A stretch of DNA of 48,146 nt, from positions 1-48,146 of the IMG/VR virus record IMGVR_UViG_3300023180_000100, one strand, 5' to 3'. The notes under the pieces are model-generated. The model made no database searches. It worked only from the letters and a program-made list of their open reading frames with translations, and was not told where the DNA came from. A program made the position numbers and the translations under genes. Of the stretch, positions 28,283-37,805 are shown piece by piece (the stretch's first letter is position 1; every line of letters begins with the position of its first letter). Source of the stretch: a virus.

Positions 28283-31200
28283 TTACCGGTGATAGGACGG
28301 TAGCTGCTCTCCGTTAAACATTGGCGGCGGTCCTGAAGGTTGCGTAAACCCAACCGAGTTACTTATGGTTACTGTTACTCCATCTGGATCAATAAATGAT
28401 TCCTCTTGCTCGGAGATATAATTTTCATCTACTTTCCTTCTTTCAGTCCAGATATCGGCCTGTGGTGTTAACTCTCCAACACCAATTGTTCTACCAGTTT
28501 CAAATTGATTTACTGCAATATAACTGGTAGCAGAATCCATACTCCAGTCAGCAACGGTTTCTGTATATACTGGCCAGATTGTATCTCCTTTTCTTATTAC
28601 ATCAGAAGATGCATCTGAATCATAAGTGGTGCCGATTTGTCTCTTAAATTGCAAAGGAGCCAAAATACCATAACCAGTATAAACAGCTGATCTATTATCA
28701 TCATCATCCCATGAGGTCTGTGCAAGGTTGTTAAATCCATCACCCGATAGACCCTCAGTCTGTCTGACATCAGTTGGATTGTCGGGGTCATACACTGTTA
28801 GTTGAGAAAGTTTCCATTCGGTCTGACTTAGGGTCGATATAGCCTCAATATTAGTCAGTCTACGTTCCATACTTCTTATGTCGGACATTTTAAAGCCACG
28901 ATTGTCATAAGTATATGTGTTAAGATCTTTATGGTCAATGGTATATGGAGCCAATGTAACCTTATGCAATATCATATGGGTTGGATCAATATCTCTAGGT
29001 TCTAAGAGTCTAAAGCTTGATGTGCCTTGATGAGAATGCAACCTACCGTCAGGTGCCATTGTTATCATATCAACTCTTGGTTTCCAATATTCCGCAGTGC
29101 CTATAGTTAATGTATCTGTGTTGCGCGGTATGCGTTCAATTCTGGCTTGACCGGTATCAAAGTTACCAGATACTGGATCTTGAATAGGTCTCATATCAAT
29201 AACATCGGTAAGTCTTTGTTTAATGCCAGTAGATGTAGTATAAACAGGCACTTTATCATATGTAAGACTTGGATAGGAAGCCTTACCACCAAAATACCCA
29301 GATCCAGAAGGTGCTGCACCATGATCAAAATATTGATATACAACTGTAATGGTACCTGCAGGTGCTGAAACTCCTGCCTTTAATTTACCGCCACCTGCAC
29401 AATAGAAGTTGTCTCTTTGACCATTGTCTTTTAGGAATTTATACATTATATCTTCACCAGATGTATCATCTGTAATACTAATGAATTTATAAATGTCAAC
29501 CTTGTTAAGTTTAAATTCATTGTCTGAATTTAAAGAAAGACCAGCCTCAGTTGTGTTGGCAGAAATTGTTTTGACTTTTTGTGTTAGTGTTGTATTTTCA
29601 TATGCCAATACTGTAATAGCTGAGTTAAATGGCAACCCACTTATAGAAGCAGATAGACCATCTCCAGCAATGGTAATAGCTGCTTCAGAGAAAATTTCTC
29701 CACTGCTGTCTACTGTAATCAGCCATTGCTCAGCATCAGTAAGAGTATTACTACCGGTAGAGTTAATATTTGTTGCAACACCAGCACCACTTGTAGTATC
29801 GGTTTTTATTACACCAATAGTAGTAGTTAGATTAGAAATAGTCTGTACTCTATCCCTTGTTAAAGGGAACAACAGATTATCATCGGCTCTGTCATAGATG
29901 TCAGTAGATCCCAAAACAGATACTAGGTTAGCATGGTTATCAGAATCTGTACCTAATGATATTACATCTTTAATACCCTTTTGAGCATCGGTAATTCTTA
30001 CATCAAAAACATGAATTCTATATTGATTGTTATATTCATCGATTTGTCTAATTCTTGCTGTACCAATGTTTACACCAGCAGCTGAATCAAAAGAACTAAG
30101 TTGATATTGATTTGATCCGGTCTTGTCAATGGTGTATAAATTAACAACAGAATAATCATCTATTTTACCAAGAAGTCCCCAGGCACTATCTGCAAGGAAA
30201 TAACTACCATAGCGTGCCGAAACAAATTCATTGGTTTCTGTGTGAATGTCGTTTACAAGAGATCTTGGTTTTTCAACACGTTGTGTGTTAAAAAACTTAC
30301 GTGTAATCTTTTGACCTTCAATAAATGCAGTACCGCCTGTAACTGAATATACCAAATAATTATCATCGGTAGAATCATTTTCTACAGTAAGGCTTAATTC
30401 TCCACTTGTATTTCTTTCAATAAAATTACCACTTATTGATTTTGTACGTTGATTTATTAGATCGCCAACATAATTTAGATTATTGTCTTTTGTTTTTACA
30501 AGAGTAAACAATCCTTTGGTTACATGATATAGTTCAAAGAATGTAGAACCTGCAGGTGCTTGTGATTTAAGACCTAATGTAAGAGTAATTTTATATCTGT
30601 CGGCACCAGGTGATGTGAGGTTTGGTGTGGTACCTGAATTATCATATAGAGCTACATTGTCGCCAGAAGTAATTATTTCTTCATTTACTCTAAAACCAAC
30701 AATACCTGATCCTGTAGGAGAATACTTATCAATAACTAAAGTTTGGGCTTCAACCATAATCATATGGCCAGCAGCAAATGATTCAAAACGAGGAGTATCA
30801 ATAAGAGTACAAGTGCCCACAACATCGGTACCAACTTTTATAGTTACCGATCCCTCATCTGTTGTAATAGTGGCACCTGCTTGGAATCTTAAAGAATTAA
30901 GTTCAGGAGTTGTAGATGACGTATCAACGTTTGGTTCACCCTTACCCATTTTTACAATAAGTGTATCAGGGTCTGTAACTACCACACCATTACGAGTTAC
31001 GGTTTCTGATGGTATAACAGCCTTTACAGTTGCATATAATGTGCCATCTGTAATTTCTGTACCAACTAAGGCTGATGGCGTTGCAATGTTTGAAAGGTTG
31101 TCTAATTTAATAAATGTAAAGGCGCCTTCATTGGGACCAGATGCAAGGCTTACGTTAGTATTAAGAATTGCACCTTCATTAAAAAGATATGTTGCAATAC

Positions 31201-31357
31201 GTGCAATCTCAGATTGAATAATGGTCTGCATCTGAGTAAGTTCACGAGCCTGCAAAGCACGACCGTTATTAAACAATATACGATGAAAGTGATCACTGTC
31301 TCGATAGTCATCATTATACTGACTTAAAAATGTAGTTTGTGTATATTGAGTAGCCAT
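28283..31357 (-). CDS. DUF4815-type virion structural protein (1024 aa)
   Basis: ATG at 31357 with AAAGGT upstream. The N-terminus carries the recognisable DUF4815 signature: FHRILFNNGRALQARELTQ, then QSEIARIATYLFNEGAIL. This family is common in marine T4-like phages, where members are annotated as tail or fibre structural proteins. Later segments include the FIEGQKITRKFFNTQRVEKPR strand, a Ser/Thr-rich middle, TYTYDNRGFKMSDIRSMERR (a likely helix near residues 815-850) and a C-terminal tail with MFNGEQLPSYHR. It follows gp8, so it probably attaches near the wedge and may form part of the fibre-carrying collar of the baseplate. The exact position in the virion is inferred. Confidence 0.82.
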   Translation of the reverse strand: MATQYTQTTFLSQYNDDYRDSDHFHRILFNNGRALQARELTQMQTIIQSEIARIATYLFNEGAILNTNVSLASGPNEGAFTFIKLDNLSNIATPSALVGTEITDGTLYATVKAVIPSETVTRNGVVVTDPDTLIVKMGKGEPNVDTSSTTPELNSLRFQAGATITTDEGSVTIKVGTDVVGTCTLIDTPRFESFAAGHMIMVEAQTLVIDKYSPTGSGIVGFRVNEEIITSGDNVALYDNSGTTPNLTSPGADRYKITLTLGLKSQAPAGSTFFELYHVTKGLFTLVKTKDNNLNYVGDLINQRTKSISGNFIERNTSGELSLTVENDSTDDNYLVYSVTGGTAFIEGQKITRKFFNTQRVEKPRSLVNDIHTETNEFVSARYGSYFLADSAWGLLGKIDDYSVVNLYTIDKTGSNQYQLSSFDSAAGVNIGTARIRQIDEYNNQYRIHVFDVRITDAQKGIKDVISLGTDSDNHANLVSVLGSTDIYDRADDNLLFPLTRDRVQTISNLTTTIGVIKTDTTSGAGVATNINSTGSNTLTDAEQWLITVDSSGEIFSEAAITIAGDGLSASISGLPFNSAITVLAYENTTLTQKVKTISANTTEAGLSLNSDNEFKLNKVDIYKFISITDDTSGEDIMYKFLKDNGQRDNFYCAGGGKLKAGVSAPAGTITVVYQYFDHGAAPSGSGYFGGKASYPSLTYDKVPVYTTSTGIKQRLTDVIDMRPIQDPVSGNFDTGQARIERIPRNTDTLTIGTAEYWKPRVDMITMAPDGRLHSHQGTSSFRLLEPRDIDPTHMILHKVTLAPYTIDHKDLNTYTYDNRGFKMSDIRSMERRLTNIEAISTLSQTEWKLSQLTVYDPDNPTDVRQTEGLSGDGFNNLAQTSWDDDDNRSAVYTGYGILAPLQFKRQIGTTYDSDASSDVIRKGDTIWPVYTETVADWSMDSATSYIAVNQFETGRTIGVGELTPQADIWTERRKVDENYISEQEESFIDPDGVTVTISNSVGFTQPSGPPPMFNGEQLPSYHR

Positions 31358-31366
31358 GTTATACCT

Positions 31367-32887
31367 TTAAAGTTGTATTACAAGTTTGATGTCTTCAGTA
31401 CCAAGTCTGTTACGTGTAGTTGCAGGTTGGTTGTTAATGAAAAGTACTTCACCAGAGTAATTATCTATATCAGGATTAAATGATGTATATCCATTTGCGC
31501 CTGCACCTGCTGGTAGGGTATCAGTGTTATAGATACCAAAAATAGATGTCGTACTTAGGTCATTGTTACCATCAATAGTAATAGTTTCACCAGAATCAAA
31601 TGGTGTAAATCCTGTATATTCGTCTTGATGGTACCATAATGTATCTGAATCATCATACCATGTTAAATAAGCTTTGGCACCGGCATTTGTGCCAGTGGTT
31701 TGATTAATAAGTGTATTATCACTAAATGTTAATGCATATCCAGTAGATGGATCTCCAACGGCTCCTGCTGGCTTTGGACTAATTCTTAATTTTTTAAGAC
31801 CAAGGCCTTCAGCATTTGTAAATAAATTATTTGAACCATATTGTCTTGGATTTTTAATAAGACCAATTTGTTTGTAATTTTGGTCAATTACGAACTTGCT
31901 ATTTTGAGTGCCAGTGGGTTTAACGTTAAACATAATAGCTCTAGTTTTAAGATCAACTGTGGGATCGGCTCCCATACCAGAGTCTTGAGCGAATACAGGA
32001 TAAATTGTAGGTGCAGCACCAGAAACCAAGTAAGTATTATCTACCTCAACATTGGCATATTTGTAATTACTACCCATATAGGTTGACAAACTACCATAAC
32101 CAGTTGCTCCTGCATTAGCTGAGTCTCCTACCTCAACCGCCACAATAGTTGCGTTTCCTGAAGTTGCTGACATAATAGGTCTTGCAGTTGCACCAGAACC
32201 ATTTCCAACTACAGTCAAAGATGGTGCTTGTGAATATTGTGCTGCAGCACCAGCTTGATTAGCAACGACTCTATACCCAATAATTTGCCCTGCAATGGCT
32301 GCATCCTGTACAGCTTTTTGTGGAGCTTCAGGTGCAGTAGCAGCTGCAGAATCAACATACTTTACGGGCATCCACGTATCAGTAAGATAGTTGTTAGCAT
32401 CAGTTGTTGTAATAGTATAAAGATATTTCCATACATATCCATCAGACTCAATAGGCAATGTGGTATCAGTATGATCAGGTTTTACCGTTGATTCAACATG
32501 TGTACCAACCGCGTTTTTACCATGCCTAATACAAACATATACATTGTTATCATTTGTACGTACATAAAATCTTGGGTCCTGTTGAAGATTATCAGCATAT
32601 TGAAAATACTTAGTATTAGTACTCCAGGTTTCAATAGGTACTACAAATGATACAGCTTCGGCTAATTTTACAGATTGAAGAGACATTCTAAAACTACGTT
32701 CATCCCAATCAGATGGATCAGGATCATATACTGAGTTTGTACCCCCAATTTCTATATTATATGGTTGAGATTTACTTAAACCAATGTAATAGTAATTATT
32801 TGAATCACCAATGTTTTCAACATTGTATTGATCAAGCAAATCCTGTATAAAAAGTTTTTTTAATTTTTTAGTAATAATTGCTACCAT
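31367..32887 (-). CDS. gp8: Baseplate wedge protein gp8
   Basis: ATG at 32887. The N-terminal 190 residues match gp8 in layout: a helix with FIQDLLDQY, then NNYYYIGLSKSQPY, DERSFRMSLQSVKLAEAVSFVVP, DNNVYVCIRHG and SDGYVWKYLYTITT. In T4, gp8 is a dimeric wedge component bound to gp7 and gp10. At 506 residues it is longer than T4 gp8 (334). The excess lies in the middle (about 205-300), where APSLTVVGNGSGATARP begins a GATA-type beta-module like the one inserted in gp53 of this phage. The C-terminal part resumes with KPTGTQNSKFVID and ends SGEVLFINNQPATTRN. Confidence 0.85.
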   Translation of the reverse strand: MVAIITKKLKKLFIQDLLDQYNVENIGDSNNYYYIGLSKSQPYNIEIGGTNSVYDPDPSDWDERSFRMSLQSVKLAEAVSFVVPIETWSTNTKYFQYADNLQQDPRFYVRTNDNNVYVCIRHGKNAVGTHVESTVKPDHTDTTLPIESDGYVWKYLYTITTTDANNYLTDTWMPVKYVDSAAATAPEAPQKAVQDAAIAGQIIGYRVVANQAGAAAQYSQAPSLTVVGNGSGATARPIMSATSGNATIVAVEVGDSANAGATGYGSLSTYMGSNYKYANVEVDNTYLVSGAAPTIYPVFAQDSGMGADPTVDLKTRAIMFNVKPTGTQNSKFVIDQNYKQIGLIKNPRQYGSNNLFTNAEGLGLKKLRISPKPAGAVGDPSTGYALTFSDNTLINQTTGTNAGAKAYLTWYDDSDTLWYHQDEYTGFTPFDSGETITIDGNNDLSTTSIFGIYNTDTLPAGAGANGYTSFNPDIDNYSGEVLFINNQPATTRNRLGTEDIKLVIQL

Positions 32888-32897
32888 GGTTTATCTC

Positions 32898-33875
32898 TTA
32901 TGTAAATGTTAAGTATGTAGATGTTGGATCGTTAAGAACTATCCATTCAGTTCCATCCCACACTAATGAAGCTGATCCATACCTTGCTACAGCAAATGTA
33001 TTATGTGGTCCTAAGTTACTACCTGTCTTAGTAATTGTTGCCGTGCCTGTGTTTTTATTGACAAAGGTTTTCTTTTGACCTACTGTAGTACCATTTGGCA
33101 TGGTTGCGGCAATTGATGCACTGTGATTAAAAATAGTAAGGGGGGATTTCATATATGCCGCTAGTGTAGGAGCAGCAGAATCAATAGAATTATTACCCAA
33201 TACTAAAGATGAATTAAGATTAATTTGTCCAGTGCCCTTAGCATTAATATCTAGGCCTACGTTAGTATCACTACCAACAGCAGCAATTTTTGGTTTATTA
33301 CTTGTTGCTGCATTAGAAACCTGAATTGAATTAGCCGAACCTACTGTTACAAATCTAATAATGTCAGATCCTGCAGAATCTCTTAGAGACTGTTGAATAT
33401 TGGGTCTATAAATTGTCGGACTAGTAAGTGTTTTATTGGTTATGGTTTGTGTATCGGTCGTACCAACCACAGCACCAGAAGGAATTGCTTTGGCAGAAGC
33501 TGCACCATCAACAACTCCAGAACCATTAGTAATTACAAAACTAGAAGCTGGCAAACCGGATATATCATTATCATCCGCACTAATGGTTTTATTAGTAATT
33601 GTCTGTGTTGCCGTATCAACTAATAATGTACCACCAGTATTTGGCAGGTCAATAGATACAAGTGATGTGCCTTCAACAAAACCAAGTCTTGTATTGTATG
33701 ATAATCCCAAGAAGGTAACACCACTATCGGTTAATCTTGTTGATCCACCAACGTCACCACCAACGGTCGAATACAACTCAGCAAAGTTTTCATTTATTTT
33801 GGTACCAGCAACACGTAATGTATCACCTGTGCCATCATTAGCAACTGTACCTGTGTTAATAATTTGTCTAGCCAT
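32898..33875 (-). CDS. Small tail fibre protein (325 aa)
   Basis: ATG at 33875, 28 bp after a perfect late promoter box; the Shine-Dalgarno is weak (TAGGC). The N-terminus (INTGTVANDGTGDTLRVAGTKINENFAELYS) is a module frequent at the start of marine T4-like fibre proteins. The middle carries two copies of a TQTITNKT(I/L) motif with GLPASSFV and GAASAKAIP between them. The C-terminus resembles a fibre tip (TNKPKIAAVGSDTNVGLDINAKGTGQINLNS, then SASLVWDGTEWIVLND). I infer a trimeric short fibre or baseplate-attached fibre. It sits where T4 has gp9-gp12, but I see no direct similarity to those proteins. Confidence 0.75.
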   Translation of the reverse strand: MARQIINTGTVANDGTGDTLRVAGTKINENFAELYSTVGGDVGGSTRLTDSGVTFLGLSYNTRLGFVEGTSLVSIDLPNTGGTLLVDTATQTITNKTISADDNDISGLPASSFVITNGSGVVDGAASAKAIPSGAVVGTTDTQTITNKTLTSPTIYRPNIQQSLRDSAGSDIIRFVTVGSANSIQVSNAATSNKPKIAAVGSDTNVGLDINAKGTGQINLNSSLVLGNNSIDSAAPTLAAYMKSPLTIFNHSASIAATMPNGTTVGQKKTFVNKNTGTATITKTGSNLGPHNTFAVARYGSASLVWDGTEWIVLNDPTSTYLTFT

Positions 33876-33902
33876 TTATCTGCCTACCAATTTTCTTTGT
33901 AT

Positions 33903-33910
33903 TATTTATA
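33903..33910 (-). promoter_or_regulatory. T4-type late promoter box
   Basis: Perfect TATAAATA on the minus strand in the 35-bp gap between the 191-residue gene (stop at 33911) and the 325-residue fibre gene (ATG 33875). It would start the transcript for the fibre/gp8/DUF4815 block. Confidence 0.7.
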
Positions 33911-34486
33911 CTACCACCACTGAGTAATTCCGTGATATCCTATGGAATCTGTACCAACTAATGCTCTACCTATAGAATCAAAATCATTTATACTATCATA
34001 TTTTGTATACCATTTATTTTGATCAAACCTAGAAGTCAAAACACTTGGTTGTGATAAAGTATTGTAGGGTAAAATATGTTTTCTTATCCAATTATCTTGT
34101 TCAAATGTATTAGAGTTATTACCAGCTTTAAAATTTAAAATAGCCTGCACATCATTTGTACTTACTGTTGCTGTATTTGTAATATCAGCTTTTTGGTATA
34201 TACCCACCAATTCCTGTAAAAAGGTCCAGCGTTCAGGCAATGATGTAGCACCATTTACTAATGATGTTATCTGGGCTGCAACACTGTCATAAAAACCGTT
34301 TCCATAATCATCCTCATCCATAAACACAGCATCACTAAATTCCGCATCGGAATTTGTATCACTATCATCAAAGGTTACACCACTAGGATCAAAGAGTTCT
34401 TCAAGATCAAAACCTTCAAAAGCTTCCAAGCCATAATTTTCAAGATCATCAATTTTTTGATATACAACTTGTCTTCGGAATCCCAT
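33911..34486 (-). CDS. Acidic uncharacterised baseplate-region protein (191 aa)
   Basis: ATG at 34486 in a TAATG overlap with the preceding gene, with GAGGAAG upstream. Residues about 14-60 are strongly acidic (NYGLEAFEGFDLEELFDPSG, then DDSDTNSDAEFSD). A helical middle (SLPERWTFLQELVGIYQKA) and a C-terminus with aromatic residues (NKWYTKYDSIND, HGITQWW) follow. There is no known catalytic motif, signal peptide or membrane span. Tight coupling to the gpI-like wedge gene suggests a wedge-associated part or assembly partner. I do not recognise the family. Confidence 0.65.
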   Translation of the reverse strand: MGFRRQVVYQKIDDLENYGLEAFEGFDLEELFDPSGVTFDDSDTNSDAEFSDAVFMDEDDYGNGFYDSVAAQITSLVNGATSLPERWTFLQELVGIYQKADITNTATVSTNDVQAILNFKAGNNSNTFEQDNWIRKHILPYNTLSQPSVLTSRFDQNKWYTKYDSINDFDSIGRALVGTDSIGYHGITQWW

Positions 34487-35334
34487 TATTCTTCCTCGAT
34501 TGTTGTTACACTTACATAGGCATCAGGCTGGGTAGTAGCAATTGATGTAGATGCTGTAAATGTAGTAAGTTCTTCGCCTGGACCAAATTCCATAGTATAA
34601 CTTATACCCTCTTCTTCAGAGAATGGTGTAAATAGGCCAACATTGGTATCACCATCATAATCCCAGTTTTCATTTACAACTTCAATGAGAACCTCTGATC
34701 CAATATAAAAACCTGCTGGATGAGCAAAGAGTTTATAAACATCTACCCACTGATCAATAGGAATATTAACCCTAATCAAAATTGAAAGTACTTGATATAA
34801 TTTATCATCAGTAATATATTTAAAGGATTCGGGTCCGAGTGTTGAAGCAGGTTGCTTAATCTGTTCGCCGTTAGTATTTGTGGCATTTAATTCATAATCA
34901 ATTTCAGGTCCAACTTTGAAAATACTTTCTTTAGGATAAATGATTACCGGGTCTACACCAAAGAATCCCCTAAAAAATTGTTCAATGGAATACTTAGTAC
35001 CTTTAGAACGATATAAAAGATTACTAAATTTTATGGCTTCTCTTTTATTGAGGAAACCACCAAAGTAGGCATTACCTAATAATAATTCATCTTCTAAAAA
35101 TTCAAGCAAAGATTCTGAAACAATAGTTACATCTCTTTTTTCATTTAGTCTGTGTATCTTATCTTCAAAGCCATCCTGCTTATCTAACCACTCATAGTAT
35201 AGTTCCAATAAACGAATTAGCTTAGGATAATCATCTTGAAAGTAAGCAGGCAGAAGTTTTTTTACTTCAGACCTGTGAAGATTTAAATTATTTCTTTTAT
35301 TGTCTAAAAGTGTCTTATCGCCCGAATGACTCAT
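34486..35334 (-). CDS. gpI/gp7-like baseplate wedge protein (282 aa)
   Basis: ATG at 35334 with GGAGAA upstream, one base from the gp6 stop. The N-terminal helical region reads LLPAYFQDDYPKLIRLLELYYEWLDKQDGF, followed by ELLLGNAYFGGFLNKREAIKF and RSKGTKYSIEQFFRGFFGVDP. This resembles P2 gpI-type tail proteins, whose T4 counterpart is the N-terminal part of gp7. The gene order gp25-gp6-gpI-like matches the W-J-I order of P2-type tails and the conserved inner baseplate. The C-terminal third is beta-rich with an acidic end (VTTIEEE). It is far shorter than T4 gp7 (about 1032 residues), so only the core wedge part is present here. The role is inferred from order and helical pattern. Confidence 0.7.
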   Translation of the reverse strand: MSHSGDKTLLDNKRNNLNLHRSEVKKLLPAYFQDDYPKLIRLLELYYEWLDKQDGFEDKIHRLNEKRDVTIVSESLLEFLEDELLLGNAYFGGFLNKREAIKFSNLLYRSKGTKYSIEQFFRGFFGVDPVIIYPKESIFKVGPEIDYELNATNTNGEQIKQPASTLGPESFKYITDDKLYQVLSILIRVNIPIDQWVDVYKLFAHPAGFYIGSEVLIEVVNENWDYDGDTNVGLFTPFSEEEGISYTMEFGPGEELTTFTASTSIATTQPDAYVSVTTIEEE

Positions 35335-37335
35335 TTAGTTCTCCGCTGTTACCAATACAGCATTCACCGAAGATCTATTTGGATCATAAACCAAAAGATC
35401 GTTTCTAATTGGCGTAATGGCACTTTGGTTTGCAGGCACTGCTGACAAAGCTATTTGAGTATCTGTACCTGAAATAGTAGATGGAATAAAGTAATCAATA
35501 GTAACTTTGTTATCCTGCCAGGTACCAACACCCTCTAATACGGTGAGCCCTGAACCGGCATTAATAATATTGATTGTTCTACTATTAAGAGCATTTCTCA
35601 ATTGGCAGTTAATACCATTGTAAACAAAAGTATTACTTGTTATAATATATTGATCATTATCGGGTTCTGATAATGGCACTGGATATATAATTTGTTGTAC
35701 ATTTGATATAGCGGTAGTTGACAGTGTAGTGCGAATCGATGTATAGTTCTGTGATGAGAAATCCAAAAGGAAATTGGCCGCGCCATTATAGTTTCTTGAA
35801 TTTACTAGTTTGACAACATAATCAAGTTCGGCACCTGTAAGATTGCCAGTATCAGTAATATTATTAATTACAGTTACTAGATTAGGATTAGTTGGGGTAA
35901 ATCTTCTCTGCATTCTAATATCAGCACGAGATGATAGCACAGCAGTGTTTACATCATCAATCAAAGATAACATATTTGATCTTCTAAATGAACTATTAAA
36001 AACACCCGTAGTATTAGTAAAATAATTGCTGACTACTGTGTTTACTTCATCTTTTACAGTATTAGATGTTTTATCGGTTTTAGTTGGGTTGAATTGGAAA
36101 TATGTGTCAACCTCAATATAAGTAGTAACAGGATCTGCAAATCTTAGATTAAATGACGCTACAGCAAGTTGTTCGGCAAGACTTACTATACCTTGTTTAA
36201 CTGATTGTATTGTACTATCTGAAATACCATCCTCAAATAGTATAGAAGTGAACACGGCACCAAATTCAGGCTGAGCTGCATCTTCACCACCCCAAGAAAT
36301 AATATCCTTAATGAGTGAGGAATAGTTTTTAAGAATCAAAGACGAATAGTCAGCAGCTGTCACCATACGGTTTTGAGATGCATATGAGAATGGAGCATTT
36401 TTTCTAATTGATTCTATAGATTCTTTTGGCTTGCCACCAACACTTCTTTGAAGGGTCGTAGTAATCAAATCAACTGTAATTGAATTATCACCACCTGTTG
36501 TATATTGTTGCGCAGCAGTAAATCTATTAGCACCATTCGCTTCAGCTCCTGAAGTGGAAAGATAAATCACTTCTATCTTAGCACCTGATGTGGGAGCAAT
36601 ACCAAACGTATTACCATCACCAAAAGACAATTCAAAATAACCATTAGGTGATTCTCTTAAGATGTAAACTTTGGTACTTGCGTTAATAGTTGTTGCATTA
36701 AGAATATTTGTATAGTCTGTAAATTCACTTGAAGTAGCATCTGGATAAACCCTTACGGTAACACTATCGGCAAATAAACCTGTATCTGGAATTACGTATA
36801 CGGGATTATCCTGATATTCACCTACAAGAAATGTTTTAGTTTTAAGTGTGCCCTCATAAATTGTAATTTCATTAAGACCAAGATCAGTCTTAAATTCATA
36901 AAAACCATTTCCATCATCAGTAGCAACATATGGCTCAATTGTAAGAAATGTATATGTTTCATTATCAACTGTTGCATTAAACTGAGTATAGGCCGGAAGA
37001 GTTACTGGTGATTCACGTGGTGTAGTAGAAGTTGTATAATATACTCTAACACGGCCCTGAGAAGCTGTTGCAGAGTCGGGTATGTAACCAATGCCTTCTG
37101 CCAAAGAGATAGCGGAACTTCTTAATTGAGCAGTTGATAAGTATGATTCATTAAGAGCAAAGTTTGCCAAGAGGCCATTCATATGTGTATTATGTGCCAA
37201 CACATCTAGAATGTTTGAAAGACCGGATGCTTCGAAATCATAGTCCGCAAACTCTTCACTATTTTGCAAATAGGTTTTTAGATTATTCTTTAAAGAATTA
37301 AAATCTAATGATGATGATTTTATTGTTGTTGCCAT
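35335..37335 (-). CDS. gp6: Baseplate wedge protein gp6
   Basis: ATG at 37335 with AAGGTTGAG upstream, one base after the gp25 stop. Its 666 residues are close to T4 gp6 (660). The start (FNSLKNNLKTYLQNSEEFADYDFEASGLSNILDVLAHNTHMNGL) is the conserved gp6/gpJ N-terminal helical region. GKPKESIESIRKNAPFSYASQNRMVTAADY is the typical gpJ-like core at about residues 297-327. In T4, dimers of gp6 join neighbouring wedges into the inner baseplate ring together with gp25 and gp53. The C-terminal 150 residues form strand-rich domains. Order and length both support the call. Confidence 0.92.
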   Translation of the reverse strand: MATTIKSSSLDFNSLKNNLKTYLQNSEEFADYDFEASGLSNILDVLAHNTHMNGLLANFALNESYLSTAQLRSSAISLAEGIGYIPDSATASQGRVRVYYTTSTTPRESPVTLPAYTQFNATVDNETYTFLTIEPYVATDDGNGFYEFKTDLGLNEITIYEGTLKTKTFLVGEYQDNPVYVIPDTGLFADSVTVRVYPDATSSEFTDYTNILNATTINASTKVYILRESPNGYFELSFGDGNTFGIAPTSGAKIEVIYLSTSGAEANGANRFTAAQQYTTGGDNSITVDLITTTLQRSVGGKPKESIESIRKNAPFSYASQNRMVTAADYSSLILKNYSSLIKDIISWGGEDAAQPEFGAVFTSILFEDGISDSTIQSVKQGIVSLAEQLAVASFNLRFADPVTTYIEVDTYFQFNPTKTDKTSNTVKDEVNTVVSNYFTNTTGVFNSSFRRSNMLSLIDDVNTAVLSSRADIRMQRRFTPTNPNLVTVINNITDTGNLTGAELDYVVKLVNSRNYNGAANFLLDFSSQNYTSIRTTLSTTAISNVQQIIYPVPLSEPDNDQYIITSNTFVYNGINCQLRNALNSRTINIINAGSGLTVLEGVGTWQDNKVTIDYFIPSTISGTDTQIALSAVPANQSAITPIRNDLLVYDPNRSSVNAVLVTAEN

Positions 37336-37336
37336 A

Positions 37337-37780
37337 CTATCTCAACCTTGATAAAGCAGTTGTTGTTGAAATTACTTCTCTACTATTCATTACTCTAAAA
37401 GTAACTGTCACATATATTGAGTTATAATCAGTACCATCTTGTATAGAAACGTCCAATACATTTGCACGTGGTTCATATACATTTATGGTTTTAATGATAT
37501 CTTTTTTCAAAATAATATTAGTTGAACTACCAGCCAATTCAAAAAGTAGATTTATTAGGTTGCCACCAAAGTCGGGGTTAAATGGTTTTTCAAATTTGTT
37601 AGTAAGAAGAAGATTTCTAATGGCCTGCTTTACTGCGGCCGCTTCTTTTTTCTTTCTAAGTTCACCATTATCCTTAATGGCAAAGGTAAGATCAATATCA
37701 GAAAATGGCACACTTCTGGCGGCCCGTATTGTACCGACATTTAAATTACCATCTTCTGCTGATTTTACTCTTGTTACCAT
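37337..37780 (-). CDS. gp25: Baseplate wedge protein gp25
   Basis: ATG at 37780 with AGGTTGAG upstream. The sequence contains DIDLTFAIKDNGELRKKKEAAAVKQAIRNLL, then FNPDFGGNLINLLFE and the EPR motif (E103-P104-R105), all hallmarks of the gp25 family, whose members resemble lysozyme in sequence but act as the structural clamp of the inner baseplate. At 147 residues it is slightly longer than T4 gp25 (132). In T4, gp25 touches gp6 and gp53 and seeds sheath assembly. The gene lies first in a unit with its own late promoter and directly before gp6. Confidence 0.92.
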   Translation of the reverse strand: MVTRVKSAEDGNLNVGTIRAARSVPFSDIDLTFAIKDNGELRKKKEAAAVKQAIRNLLLTNKFEKPFNPDFGGNLINLLFELAGSSTNIILKKDIIKTINVYEPRANVLDVSIQDGTDYNSIYVTVTFRVMNSREVISTTTALSRLR

Positions 37781-37797
37781 GTCTCAACCTTTAGTCT

Positions 37798-37805
37798 TAT
37801 TTATA
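37798..37805 (-). promoter_or_regulatory. T4-type late promoter box
   Basis: Perfect TATAAATA on the minus strand, overlapping the stop codon of the spike gene and 18 bp upstream of the gp25 ATG. The predicted leader is about 11 bases and still holds the AGGTTGAG site. It would drive gp25, gp6, the gpI-like protein and the 191-residue protein. Confidence 0.65.

Noticed and set aside
32898-33875. Assigning the 325-residue fibre as T4 gp9 or gp12
   Set aside because: Position is suggestive, but no recognisable segment of either protein is present.
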